Origin: Lachnospiraceae bacterium
Lineage (GTDB): Bacteria > Bacillota > Clostridia > Lachnospirales > Lachnospiraceae
DNA length: 64,000 nt
Assembly: GCA_021770345.1 (NCBI GenBank)
Contig: JAETRD010000013.1
Span: 62,001 to 126,000 of the forward strand
Reading direction: 5' to 3'
Each line of letters starts with the position of its first letter. Position 1 is the first letter of the stretch. The notes under the pieces were generated by a model. The model worked only from the letters and a program-made list of their open reading frames with translations. It was not told where the DNA came from and searched no databases. The position numbers and the translations under genes are program-made. Of the stretch, positions 20,976 to 30,080 are shown one piece after another.

Positions 20976-21006
20976 AAAAAATGCGGCGGCCCCGCTTTCC
21001 GTATAC

Positions 21007-22323
21007 TCATGCGTCTGTTTCGCAGGGGAAAAGCACGCGCAGCTCAAACCACCCGTTTTCCGCGTGTACGCTGGCGGTGCCGCCATATTTTTCTGCAGTC
21101 TTTTTCATGCTCTTGATCCCGAAGCCGTGGTATCTCGTGTCCTTTTGGGACGTGAACGGAATCCCTCCGGCAACGGTAAGCGTCTCCTTGCAGCGGTTCT
21201 CAATCCAGATGCAGAGGAACCCTTTCTGCCGGGAAACTGAGACGCGTATTAACCGCTGTCTTGGATCCTCCAGCTGACCGGCGGCTTCGATGGCATTATC
21301 CAGCGCATTTCCAAACAGGGAACTTAAGTCCATGACATCCATGAAGTCGAGCGCGGCGCCGTCCGCGACGCAGGTCAGCTGAATACCTGCTTTCTGGCAG
21401 TGTATGCTCTTCGTCATCAAAATCGTATCCAGAAACCGGTTGCCCGTTTTGTTTTGCGTCTCATAAATGCGGATATCCTGTTCCATCTTGTCAAGGTACG
21501 CAGACTGCAGATCGGAGTCAAATTCACTTCGCAGGACGGAAATCTGGTGCTTTAAGTCATGATATTTCTGATTGACCATGTCAACGTACTCCTGACTCAG
21601 CTTATAATTCTCATATTGAAGGTTGAGCGTGGATTGCAGGGTGTCTCGCTCGAGGCCAAGAAAGGACTCGCACTGCAGGGCGTGCTGGCTATAAAGAAGT
21701 CCGACTCCGCCGAAATAGACCATCGTGCGCAGGGTATACGCATCCGCATAGGTGGAAACGGTAAACGGAATTTCCACGGAGGCGAAGCTTAAACTGCTTA
21801 CGATGTAGATAAGAAACGCCATGAAAACGGTTTCCGCGCAGGAGATAAAGGACGCCTGCATTTCCTTTAACTGCACGCGATGCTGGCGTTCAATCAAATA
21901 AAGCGCTGTGTAGAAAACGGCGAAAAACACCGTACTGATAAGAATCTGCGCAGACGTTTTAATCTTCAGAGGGACAAAAAACACACAGAGCTGCCAGGTG
22001 AGGGAGACGATAAAGCTGCCAAATATGAAAGAGTATGCGCAATACGTCAGGCAGTTTGCAAGACTGGTCCGGCAGAAAAGCAGAAACGGAATCAGCGTCC
22101 ATACGGCAAATGCCAGCATGGCAAGATTGAATGTCATGCCGTCAAGGCTCATAACAGCCTGCATCAGGAGGAAATCCGCGATCAGGAACCCCGACGCGGC
22201 AACTGCAAGCGCCGTGCGCCCAAAACAATTCCGGCGCGGGAGAAAGTGAATAAAAAGCATGCCGCACAGCCAGATGGAAAGCGCGTTAAATAAGGGCGGA
22301 ATGTTGGGCAACTCGTTACTCAT
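21007..22323 (-). CDS. GHKL-type sensor histidine kinase (AgrC/VirS-like)
   Basis: A 438-residue membrane sensor. The first ~210 residues hold six or so membrane segments with no extracytoplasmic sensor domain, as in peptide-sensing AgrC-type kinases. The phospho-acceptor region reads YHDLKHQ near residue 252, the N-box LFGNALDNAIEA near 337 and the G-box HGFGIKSMKKTAEKYGG near 410. Its ATG overlaps the stop of the response regulator gene (ATGA), so the pair is translated together. No agrD-like peptide gene is evident next to it. It converges on the glycan operon. Confidence 0.9.
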   Translation of the reverse strand: MSNELPNIPPLFNALSIWLCGMLFIHFLPRRNCFGRTALAVAASGFLIADFLLMQAVMSLDGMTFNLAMLAFAVWTLIPFLLFCRTSLANCLTYCAYSFIFGSFIVSLTWQLCVFFVPLKIKTSAQILISTVFFAVFYTALYLIERQHRVQLKEMQASFISCAETVFMAFLIYIVSSLSFASVEIPFTVSTYADAYTLRTMVYFGGVGLLYSQHALQCESFLGLERDTLQSTLNLQYENYKLSQEYVDMVNQKYHDLKHQISVLRSEFDSDLQSAYLDKMEQDIRIYETQNKTGNRFLDTILMTKSIHCQKAGIQLTCVADGAALDFMDVMDLSSLFGNALDNAIEAAGQLEDPRQRLIRVSVSRQKGFLCIWIENRCKETLTVAGGIPFTSQKDTRYHGFGIKSMKKTAEKYGGTASVHAENGWFELRVLFPCETDA

Positions 22324-23030
22324 TTTGACACCTCTTTTAAATAATTATTCAGCGCGTCTAAAAAAGCTTTTTTCTTGGCGCGGCTGATTTGCACCTCATA
22401 TTTGCCGACAACGGCAATACTGCCCTTGAGGCTTTCCACATGTTCCATATTGACGAGATAACATTTATTGCAGCGGAAAAAACGGCCGTCCACCCGATGC
22501 TCTACGTCGCGGATGGCTCCGGCGGCGGAAAATTCGCCGTCTTTCGTGTAATAGATCAGCGTGTGCCCCTGGATCTCCACATAGTAAATGGAAGACAGGC
22601 GAATTTTTTGCATCGTTCCCTTGCCTGAGGAGATGCGCAAAAAGGAATCGGCGCGGTTCTGCCGTCGTTTGAGGGCGCGGGCAAGGCACTGCTCTAACGT
22701 GTAACAGGAGACGGGCTTTAACACATAATCCAACGCCTCCACCGCATAGCCGCGAATCGCATATTGCGGCATATTGGTAAGGAAGATAATGATAACATTG
22801 CCGTCCGTCTCCCGGATATGTTCTGCGGTCGTCATTCCGTCCATCTTTTCCATCTCAATATCCAGAAGAATGATGTCGAAAACGGGGCGGTAATCTTTTA
22901 CGAGTGTCTCGCCGTCATCGAAATCGAATATCTCGAACGCTTCCCCGTAGGTTGCTTCGTAGGTTTTTAAGTATTCCCGCAGAATCTGCCTGTCGTGCAA
23001 ATCGTCGTCAACGATCGCGATGTGAATCAT
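22320..23030 (-). CDS. LytTR-family response regulator
   Basis: A 236-residue regulator: receiver domain at 1-120 with acidic pocket VDDD, phospho-acceptor Asp57 in ILLDIEMEKMDG and Lys in LKPVS; LytTR DNA-binding domain at ~135-236 (IYYVEIQGHTLIYY, FFRCNKCYLVNMEHV). LytTR regulators bind tandem direct repeats upstream of target promoters. The ATG at 23028-23030 follows GGAGG by eight bases; the in-frame upstream ATG does not. It is the first gene of the two-component operon and precedes its kinase. Confidence 0.92.
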   Translation of the reverse strand: MIHIAIVDDDLHDRQILREYLKTYEATYGEAFEIFDFDDGETLVKDYRPVFDIILLDIEMEKMDGMTTAEHIRETDGNVIIIFLTNMPQYAIRGYAVEALDYVLKPVSCYTLEQCLARALKRRQNRADSFLRISSGKGTMQKIRLSSIYYVEIQGHTLIYYTKDGEFSAAGAIRDVEHRVDGRFFRCNKCYLVNMEHVESLKGSIAVVGKYEVQISRAKKKAFLDALNNYLKEVSK

Positions 23031-23111
23031 AAAAATTTCCTCCATACATCTTTCTGGACGGATTCTCAAACCCGTCCGGCCTCGCTGCTTCCCCGTTTAT
23101 TATCCACATCC

Positions 23112-23120
23112 ATTATAACA
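23112..23120 (-). promoter_or_regulatory. Extended -10 promoter of the LytTR/GHKL operon
   Basis: Minus-strand TGTTATAAT, about 80 bp upstream of the regulator ATG, matches the extended -10 consensus. No convincing -35 is present. Confidence 0.5.
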
Positions 23121-23174
23121 CAGCAGGAATCCATTGTGTGAACCGGATTTGTACCAAAGAAACGCTGACATTGC

Positions 23175-23207
23175 GAAAACAGGGGCTGCCGCACCTGCGA
23201 CAGCCCC
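23175..23207 (-). terminator. Terminator at the end of the Tad/kinase/adhesin operon
   Basis: On the minus strand GGGGCTG and CAGCCCC close a stem whose inner part CGCA/TGCG also pairs; TGTTTTC follows. It lies six bases past the stop of the giant surface protein gene. Confidence 0.7.
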
Positions 23208-23212
23208 CTATT

Positions 23213-26200
23213 TTATTTCAAACTCTCACTCATTCTTTTCCTGCGTCTGCGCAGCAGCAGCACCGCGGCAGGAACTACCGCTATGGCTGTCACGCCTCCG
23301 ATACTTCCGAAGAACAGCAGCCGGTTATGTAAGAAACGCACCCACATATTCGTGGTTACATAGAAATCACTGATTTCCTCCGCATGTTCGTTTCCCGCCG
23401 CATCCGTCAGCACAATCCGCAGATCGTGCGCATGTGTCTCGTCGCCGGAAACCGCGAACGAATAGTCGGAAAATTCTCTTGCCTTCTCGTCGATTTCCTG
23501 CTCGTTCCACGCCGCGCACACGCTTCCGTCGAGCACGGCCTTAACCGAGACAAGCTTCATATTGTCATTCGCCTGCATCTGCACATCCAGGTTTTCAACC
23601 GGGTAGGTCATGCCGCTCTCGAGATTTGTCACGACAAGGTTCGGCGCCGTCTTGTCAATGCCGAACGAAATCTCCACATTCTTGTTATCCAGCGTATTGT
23701 CCGCGACATTTCCCGCCGCGTCCTCCGAGTAGACGGCCAGACGGTAGATTCCGTCCTCGGAAAAATTCTCCTTGTACACATTGTAGGTATATGCGTACCA
23801 GGTTCCGTCCCCGCCTTCAGTGGAAACGTTGTAATCGCTCCCCTCCGCGAGCGTGACCGTCTTATCGTTTTTAAACATCGTCACGCGCATCTCCTCAAGT
23901 GCGTCAACATTAATCTCCGTGATCACGATATCGGTCGGTTTGTTGGAAAAGCTTCCGTTTATCGCGCTCGTCTCCTCGCTTACCGTGTAGGTGGAACCGT
24001 CCCTGTTTACGGAGAACATGACCGCAGAAAGGCTTCCTCCGCCGTCGGCCGTCAGATCCGATATCTGATTTCCGGCCATATCCGCGGCCTCGCAGGTCAG
24101 CGTGTAGACGGCGTCCCGCTCGAGATTGGAAACCGCATACACATAGCCGCCTCCCATCGCCGAAATCCTGCCCTCGGCCGTCATGTCCACCGTGCGGATG
24201 CTGCCGTCCTCCTCCCGCACCTCGGCCGTCAGCTTCGGCACAAAAGCATCCCCGTCGAAATTGGTATCCTCCGCCACGACTTCAAAGCCGATCTGCGCTT
24301 CCCTGTTCGCCGAATAATTTGTGATCCCGCGGACGGCAATCCGCGGGCTTTCCGTGTCGATGGTCAGCTGCTGCGACTGATATTCCTCCATCTCATTCCC
24401 GGAGCGGTCCTCATAGCGGACGGACACGACATAATCCCCGTCCCCGCTCAGCACAAAGCGCCCCTTATGTACATCCACGCTCTCGTCCGTCCAGCGTATC
24501 TCCGGCGTCTGGACGCTCTGCCCGTCACGCTCCACCGCCACGGTCACGTCCTCCTCGTAAAAATTCGCCTCCGTCACGGTCAGCACCGCTTCAATGTCAC
24601 CGCTGTAGTACGCGATTTCCCCGGTCGTCTGCACGGGCTCGCTCCACTCTATCTGTGCATTCGGGGCAATATTGTCCACAATCAGGCGCTTCGTGTCTTC
24701 AAACTCCATGCTGTGTCCCGCGCGGTCCTCCGCCGCAAACGATATGCTGCCGTCAAACTGACGGTCGCCGCGGAGTTCCCCGCCTGGAACCTGAAAAGTC
24801 GCCGTCGCAAGGCGGTCGCCGTTCGAATAGACGATCTCGTTTTCTTCCACCGTCTGTTTCTCCGTTCCCGCATTGACATCCGACACGCCCTCGCTCCGGT
24901 TGCAGCTGTATACGAACCGGTAAATTCCGGATATCGCATCCTCCGCCGTGATCGTCACCGTCACCTGCGCCTGATAAAAACCAAACGTCACGGTTCCGAG
25001 AATCGTCTCGAAAACATTGTCGCTGTACTCCACGGTCAGGTTTTCCGGGCTTCCGGTATCGACGACAAAGGCATTCTTCTCATACGCGTCCGCTCTGCGA
25101 AGCGCCAGGTCCGTATACCCGATATCAAATGTATAATCCGCATCGGATGAAAATGTAATCCGCGCTGTGTGTCGGTCCCCGTCTTTGACCCAGCTGCCGG
25201 GTCGTTTGAGGTATTCCGCATAATCCTGCACCGCAATATCGTCGCCCGCAATATTTTTTGCCGTGATTTCGGCCTCCACATCCTCCGCGCGGAAATTGCG
25301 CTCGGTAATCGTGATAACCGCCGTCTGTCCCTGCGCGTAATAGCGCTTTTCATCCGTTTCGAGCACGCGCTCATCCGGCGTATATCTCACGTCAATCACC
25401 GGCTTTTTCTTATCGATCGTAATTTGCTCCGAAGTGTAGGAAACCATCTCATTCGACGAGCGGTCCGCGTATTCCACGGTCACGACATGGTCTCCCTCCC
25501 CCGAAACCGCAATACAGCCCGTCCAGGTATCGCCCTGCCTGCTCCAATCATTTACGGATACCTCCTTACCGTCCACTGCGGCCTTCACGTCCTCCGCGTA
25601 AAAATTTGCTTCCGTAATCTCAAGCGTCAGCTGCATCGCACCGTCATAGTAAAGAACTGCGTCTGTATTTTCCCTGCTGTAATTATAATCCGCAATCGTC
25701 CGCAGTGTCTTTTTGTCGACGACCTGCTTTGCCGGACTGTAGCTTGCGGTGCGGGTCGGTGAGATTGTGTCGACGATCAGAATTTTCCCCGTATCCGTCT
25801 TCCGGTTGCTGATATTTCCCGCGCGGTCCGTCACCCGGAAGGAAACATTTCCGCGGTACTGCGCGGCCTGCTCCGCCGTGAGCGTAAATTCCGCCATCGC
25901 CGTTCGCCCCTGATTGCTGTAAGTCAGCGCGCGCCGCCCGATTTTTCCCGACGCCGACTCCGCATGCGCGTCGCCCGCGTCTGCCTGACGCTCATACTTC
26001 CACTCAATCGAATCCACGCCGGAGGTCACGTCGTCCGCATAGAGCCTTACGCGCACCTTTGGCCGGTAGTAGCTGAACGTGATCTTATTTAATACTTTGT
26101 CGATCACGGACTCGCTGTATTCAATGCGGAACGAATCGGTATCTGATTTTTTGGTGTCGACGACAAACGCATCCGATGCAGATACCGCATGCTTCGCCGC

Positions 26201-29086
26201 GTCACAGACATTTACCGTCACCGTATAATCCGCGTCCGTATCACAGTGCAGCGTCGTGCTCCACACATCCCCCTTCCTGCTCCATGCGCTCTGCTTTTTA
26301 TCGAGTGCAAAGGAAACCGGATTTCCCTCCACATCGACGGTCTTCACCAGAAGCTCCAGATCGTTCGGGCCGAGATTTTGGTCGGTCACCGTGATTTCCG
26401 CCGTCCGCTTTTCGCTGTAGTACTTCCCATTTACCGCCGCATCATTGTCGTAGGCAATCGCAATCTCGGGCGACGTGGTGTCAATGACGATTGCGCGCGA
26501 CGTAAAATCGGCCATCACATTTCCCGCGCGGTCGCGGTATGTGATCACAACCTGATAAACGCCGTCCCTGTTTCCCTCGCCGAGTGTCAGATTTAACGTA
26601 TGCTTCGTCCGGTCTGCCCCGTCCTGCTGCCAGTTTCCCGCCGCATACCGGTATCCGTCTCCGTTCCCGAGCTCCGTGCCGTCGCGGTATACGCGCACAT
26701 TCACATCCTGCGCCAGAAAATTCGCCTCCGTGATGACGGCAGTAAGCGTCACCGCGTCCGCGTATATCCACCGTGCGCCCGCCGCATCCTCTGTCACTTC
26801 GTTTCCCTGCGCATCGCGCACGCTTTTTACGTCGCCCGAATAATCCGCACTGCTTAAGACAGGCGCGCTCCCGTCCAGCGTAGGATACCACACATACTCC
26901 GCCTGATGATCTGCAAGGTCTTTCACCGACAGCGAAAACGTATAGGCGGCCTCAATTTCGCAGGGCAGCGCCGCGGAATAAACATCCCCGCTTTTGCTCC
27001 AGTTTCCTTCTTCCGAAAGCCATGCGTCGTAATCCACGCCGTCCTTTGTCAGCGCGATCTCATTTCCCTGCGCATCCAGCGCCCTGACCGAAATCCGCAG
27101 ATCCTTATGGCGAAAATTCGCCTCGGTAAGCGAAATGACCGCTTCCCCGGCCTTACGGATAAAGAGAGGAGTCCCCGGCTCCGCCGCTTCCCCGGAGACG
27201 GTAAATGCGGCGGACGGAGCGGTCTTATCGACGATAATATGCTCCGAGATGTAATCCACTCCGGTATTTCCGGACGCATCCTGATAGTGCAGTTCAATGA
27301 CATGCGCGCCCTCCTCAAGCGCGAGTGTCCCGACCCAGGTTCCCGCCGTCGATCCGGCATTCCATTTTATTTTTTGTGCGATATCGGAGCCATTGTCGGT
27401 CAGCCTGACATCCGCCGCGTCAAAATTTTCCTCCGCAACGGTAAACGTCAGCTTTGCCGTATCGCTGTAATACAGATTGACGTCCGTCCGGCTCTGCGCC
27501 TCGTAATCGGGAATCTCCGCGAGCGGGTCCGCCGCATCCGCAGGTTCCGTCGCGCGCACCCATTCCCCGTATTTTACCGGTTCAAGTGCCGGAGGCGTAT
27601 TGTCTACCACGATCGTCTTTCCGTCCGTGTACACCGCCGCCTCATTTCCGGCCGCATCCTTCGCCGTAAAAAAGATGTCTCCGCGAAACGGGTCTGGTAT
27701 CTCAAATGTGTAACGGTATCTTCCGTCCGCCTCCGGCGTCAGTTCGCTTTTTGCCACGGTGGTCCGCTGTGCGGGATCGTCCGTCTCTCCCGCGCAATAC
27801 GAAAAACTTTCGATGCCGGACACCGCATCCTGTGCCTCTAAGGTTACCTCCGCCTTCGTCTGATAAAAGCCAAAACTGATCAGATTGATAATCTTCTCCG
27901 TCACCGGCGTCGTGTAATCGATTTTCAGATTTGCGGGCGCCGTTTTATCCAGCTTTATCGTCTCCGCAACCGCGATCGCATCTGTGATTCCTCCGGTCGT
28001 CTCACTTTTCAGGTAGATTTGCTGGCTGTCATAGACGCCGTCCTGCACAAGGACAAGCTCGTTTTTCCAATCCTCTCCAACCGTAAGCGACCCGGATGTA
28101 CTGATGAGGTATCCCTCCGCCGGAGCAATCGTCACATCCCCGGTATACCACTCGCTTCCGTCCTCTTTTTCCCCGGACAGCGTGTACGCCCCCTGAGGTG
28201 CCGCCTCATAGTCGACGGACAGATAAAACGTGACATCCGGCGAGCGATTGTAACACTCGTCTTCCTCTTTATACGCAGTCACACAGACGACGCCCGTCTT
28301 TCCTTCCGCAAACGAAAATGCACCCGTCTGCGCGTCAATCTCCTCTACCATACCGTCATCCCCGCTGACCTTCGCACAGTGATAGATGACTGCGCCGCTG
28401 CCGAACCCCTGTCCGTCTCCCGCCGAACTGTCCGCAACCTCAATTGCCCTGTTAGAAAAGGAAGTTCCGTAAAGCAGCGCATACGGGTTCTGCGCATCGG
28501 ACGTTATCTCAAAAGCAATTGTCTGATCGGCTTTCTCTATCGTAATTTTTCGCTCCACGCTCACCGGACGGTAAGTCTCGTCCCCGGCCATCGTGGCTTT
28601 TACCGTCACCTCACCCGCTTTTCGTATCGTAAGCGTTCCCGCCGCGGCGTCAAGAGCCGCCGCCTGCTCCGCTTCATCTGCCGGCTGGTCTGTAAGCTCG
28701 TAAGTGACCGCACCGCCCGTCGAACCGCCGGTGACGCCAAGCGCAAGCTGATTGCCCGAAAGCTCGTTATACTTCACCGCAACCTCGGCCGCATCCCCAA
28801 GCACATCCGAAAAGGACAGCGGCGCCTGCTGCTGCATCGCATCTTCGGTCCCGTCTTCCGTGGGTTCCTCTGTCGTATTCTCCGCGGGTTCTCCCGCCGC
28901 TCTCTCCCCGGCCAAATCCGCCCGGTTCTCTCTCGCCGCCTCAGCGGTTTCCTCCGCCGCTCTCTGCGTTTTTGGCTCCGCCCACACCGTGTTTCCCGGC
29001 AGGGTTCCGGCAAACAGCAGCAGCGCAAGCAGTGCCGCGAGCAGCCGCTCCCCTGTTTTTCTGTTCCTGTTCATTTTTATCCTCAT
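23213..29086 (-). CDS. Giant Ig-like repeat surface protein (about 1,950 aa), probable adhesin
   Basis: A secreted, wall-associated or membrane-tethered protein. The N-terminus has a signal peptide (RLLAALLALLLFAGTLPG). Most of the chain consists of ~90-110-residue Ig-like modules with recurrent phrases such as IDKTAPS, EANFYAEDV, YADRSSNEM and FGFYQTKAEVTL, arranged in at least eight degenerate units; the longer FGFYQ-type variant occurs about four times. The C-terminus is a membrane segment plus RRRRKR tail, not an LPXTG motif. The first ATG (29086) overlaps the stop of the previous gene (ATGA); an ATG 12 bases later (29074) has a better spaced GAGG, so the start is uncertain by four residues. 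It is last in the pilus/kinase operon. Confidence 0.87.
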   Translation of the reverse strand: MRIKMNRNRKTGERLLAALLALLLFAGTLPGNTVWAEPKTQRAAEETAEAARENRADLAGERAAGEPAENTTEEPTEDGTEDAMQQQAPLSFSDVLGDAAEVAVKYNELSGNQLALGVTGGSTGGAVTYELTDQPADEAEQAAALDAAAGTLTIRKAGEVTVKATMAGDETYRPVSVERKITIEKADQTIAFEITSDAQNPYALLYGTSFSNRAIEVADSSAGDGQGFGSGAVIYHCAKVSGDDGMVEEIDAQTGAFSFAEGKTGVVCVTAYKEEDECYNRSPDVTFYLSVDYEAAPQGAYTLSGEKEDGSEWYTGDVTIAPAEGYLISTSGSLTVGEDWKNELVLVQDGVYDSQQIYLKSETTGGITDAIAVAETIKLDKTAPANLKIDYTTPVTEKIINLISFGFYQTKAEVTLEAQDAVSGIESFSYCAGETDDPAQRTTVAKSELTPEADGRYRYTFEIPDPFRGDIFFTAKDAAGNEAAVYTDGKTIVVDNTPPALEPVKYGEWVRATEPADAADPLAEIPDYEAQSRTDVNLYYSDTAKLTFTVAEENFDAADVRLTDNGSDIAQKIKWNAGSTAGTWVGTLALEEGAHVIELHYQDASGNTGVDYISEHIIVDKTAPSAAFTVSGEAAEPGTPLFIRKAGEAVISLTEANFRHKDLRISVRALDAQGNEIALTKDGVDYDAWLSEEGNWSKSGDVYSAALPCEIEAAYTFSLSVKDLADHQAEYVWYPTLDGSAPVLSSADYSGDVKSVRDAQGNEVTEDAAGARWIYADAVTLTAVITEANFLAQDVNVRVYRDGTELGNGDGYRYAAGNWQQDGADRTKHTLNLTLGEGNRDGVYQVVITYRDRAGNVMADFTSRAIVIDTTSPEIAIAYDNDAAVNGKYYSEKRTAEITVTDQNLGPNDLELLVKTVDVEGNPVSFALDKKQSAWSRKGDVWSTTLHCDTDADYTVTVNVCDAAKHAVSASDAFVVDTKKSDTDSFRIEYSESVIDKVLNKITFSYYRPKVRVRLYADDVTSGVDSIEWKYERQADAGDAHAESASGKIGRRALTYSNQGRTAMAEFTLTAEQAAQYRGNVSFRVTDRAGNISNRKTDTGKILIVDTISPTRTASYSPAKQVVDKKTLRTIADYNYSRENTDAVLYYDGAMQLTLEITEANFYAEDVKAAVDGKEVSVNDWSRQGDTWTGCIAVSGEGDHVVTVEYADRSSNEMVSYTSEQITIDKKKPVIDVRYTPDERVLETDEKRYYAQGQTAVITITERNFRAEDVEAEITAKNIAGDDIAVQDYAEYLKRPGSWVKDGDRHTARITFSSDADYTFDIGYTDLALRRADAYEKNAFVVDTGSPENLTVEYSDNVFETILGTVTFGFYQAQVTVTITAEDAISGIYRFVYSCNRSEGVSDVNAGTEKQTVEENEIVYSNGDRLATATFQVPGGELRGDRQFDGSISFAAEDRAGHSMEFEDTKRLIVDNIAPNAQIEWSEPVQTTGEIAYYSGDIEAVLTVTEANFYEEDVTVAVERDGQSVQTPEIRWTDESVDVHKGRFVLSGDGDYVVSVRYEDRSGNEMEEYQSQQLTIDTESPRIAVRGITNYSANREAQIGFEVVAEDTNFDGDAFVPKLTAEVREEDGSIRTVDMTAEGRISAMGGGYVYAVSNLERDAVYTLTCEAADMAGNQISDLTADGGGSLSAVMFSVNRDGSTYTVSEETSAINGSFSNKPTDIVITEINVDALEEMRVTMFKNDKTVTLAEGSDYNVSTEGGDGTWYAYTYNVYKENFSEDGIYRLAVYSEDAAGNVADNTLDNKNVEISFGIDKTAPNLVVTNLESGMTYPVENLDVQMQANDNMKLVSVKAVLDGSVCAAWNEQEIDEKAREFSDYSFAVSGDETHAHDLRIVLTDAAGNEHAEEISDFYVTTNMWVRFLHNRLLFFGSIGGVTAIAVVPAAVLLLRRRRKRMSESLK

Positions 29087-29532
29087 GCTCCTTTCTCCTC
29101 ACCGTAAGCGGCGGCATAACTGCCGCCGTTTAAGATACCGTGCATTCCGGCCAAAAACACAAATCCCGCTATCTGCGCAAACGACAACAGCTGGGATGCG
29201 GGTTTGACGCCGACCCCCGCGTACAGTGCACTGCCGCCGAACAAAAGCAGCAGCGCACTGTCGCAAACAACCGCCGGACGGTTTCTGAAAAAACGGAATA
29301 TCCCGGGCCGCCCGCAGCGGCTGCCCCGCCCGGCAGACAGGATTTTTACCGTCAGCGCCAGAAACACAAGCAATGCGGCCCAAAACAAAATTGCATTGGC
29401 ATAGAGCGCAATCCGGTATGCCGGTTTCCCGTACATCCTGTCCGTGGCGTACATCAGCATGATGGAAAGCGCCCATACCGCAAGCGCCGCAATCTGACAT
29501 TCCAGGTATTTTCTTTGCCGTTTCATCTCCAT
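29083..29532 (-). CDS. Small membrane protein of the Tad/kinase operon
   Basis: A 149-residue protein with four hydrophobic segments (IAALAVWALSIMLMYA, IALYANAILFWAALLVFLAL, a third near VVCDSALLLLFGGSALYAGV and a last near IAGFVFLAGMHGI). No family recognised. The ATG at 29530-29532 has AAGGGAG seven bases upstream; an alternative ATG lies two codons earlier. Its stop overlaps the start of the giant surface protein gene, which implies coupled translation and perhaps a role in export or anchoring of that protein; the latter is inference. Confidence 0.65.
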   Translation of the reverse strand: MEMKRQRKYLECQIAALAVWALSIMLMYATDRMYGKPAYRIALYANAILFWAALLVFLALTVKILSAGRGSRCGRPGIFRFFRNRPAVVCDSALLLLFGGSALYAGVGVKPASQLLSFAQIAGFVFLAGMHGILNGGSYAAAYGEEKGA

Positions 29533-29558
29533 AACCATGCTCCCTTCCCGCTCTGCCG

Positions 29559-30077
29559 TCAGTCTATCGTCTCGGTGCTCTCCGAGAACCCGAAGTTCAC
29601 GTCCACCGTCACATCCGGCGCCTCCCCGCCGGACATCGGGGTATTCCGCCAAAGCTGGGAGGTCTCAGGCGCTGCGGACTCCTGCATTGGCCCTTGCATT
29701 TCCGGCGCTGCGGACTCCCGCACAAGTCCGGTTGTCTCAGGCGCCTTAGCCCTTTGCATAAGTCCGGTTGTCTCAGGCGCTGCGGACTCCCGCACCGGCC
29801 CGGACGTCTGCGGCGTCCCCTCCTTCTGTCTGCTGCGACGCAGACGCCCTGTCGCAAACTTCTCTCTTTCCCGCCGCGGCCGACCGTCCTTTCGCCTGCC
29901 CTCCCCGCTGTTCCGCTGCTCGATTGATTCAATCGCACGCCGCGCCGTCGTTCCGCTCAGGTCCCCGACAATCTGCGGCACACGAAACAGGAAAAACAGG
30001 CCCACTGCCACGGCGAGAAACACACCGCCCGCAAGATATGCCGCCAGGGACAGATTCTGCAGTAATTCCACCGTCAT
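29559..30077 (-). CDS. Single-pass membrane protein with 12-residue tandem repeats
   Basis: A 172-residue protein. Residues ~8-33 form one membrane segment (AAYLAGGVFLAVAVGLFFLF), followed by a conserved-looking DLSGTTARRAIESI stretch and a very basic region (residues 60-86). Residues 97-144 are four 12-residue repeats of the type ESAAPETTGLMQ, and the tail GEAPDVTVDVNFGF is acidic. Similar short proteins with DLSGTTARR occur near bacterial kinase/FHA genes as far as I recall, but I have no function to offer. It is four bases from the kinase stop. Confidence 0.65.
   Translation of the reverse strand: MTVELLQNLSLAAYLAGGVFLAVAVGLFFLFRVPQIVGDLSGTTARRAIESIEQRNSGEGRRKDGRPRREREKFATGRLRRSRQKEGTPQTSGPVRESAAPETTGLMQRAKAPETTGLVRESAAPEMQGPMQESAAPETSQLWRNTPMSGGEAPDVTVDVNFGFSESTETID
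29646..29789 (-). repeat. Four tandem 36-bp coding repeats
   Basis: Four in-frame 36-bp units encode variants of ESAAPETTGLMQ. The units have diverged (ESAAPEMQGPMQ, RAKAPETTGLVR), so copy number is probably not rapidly changing but length variation between strains is plausible. Confidence 0.75.
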
Positions 30078-30080
30078 ACG

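Noticed and set aside
23384-25150. 588-codon open frame antisense to the giant surface protein gene
   Set aside because: It is a shadow of a repetitive, GC-rich coding sequence on the minus strand; its product is Arg/His-rich with no domain, and no ribosome binding site precedes it.
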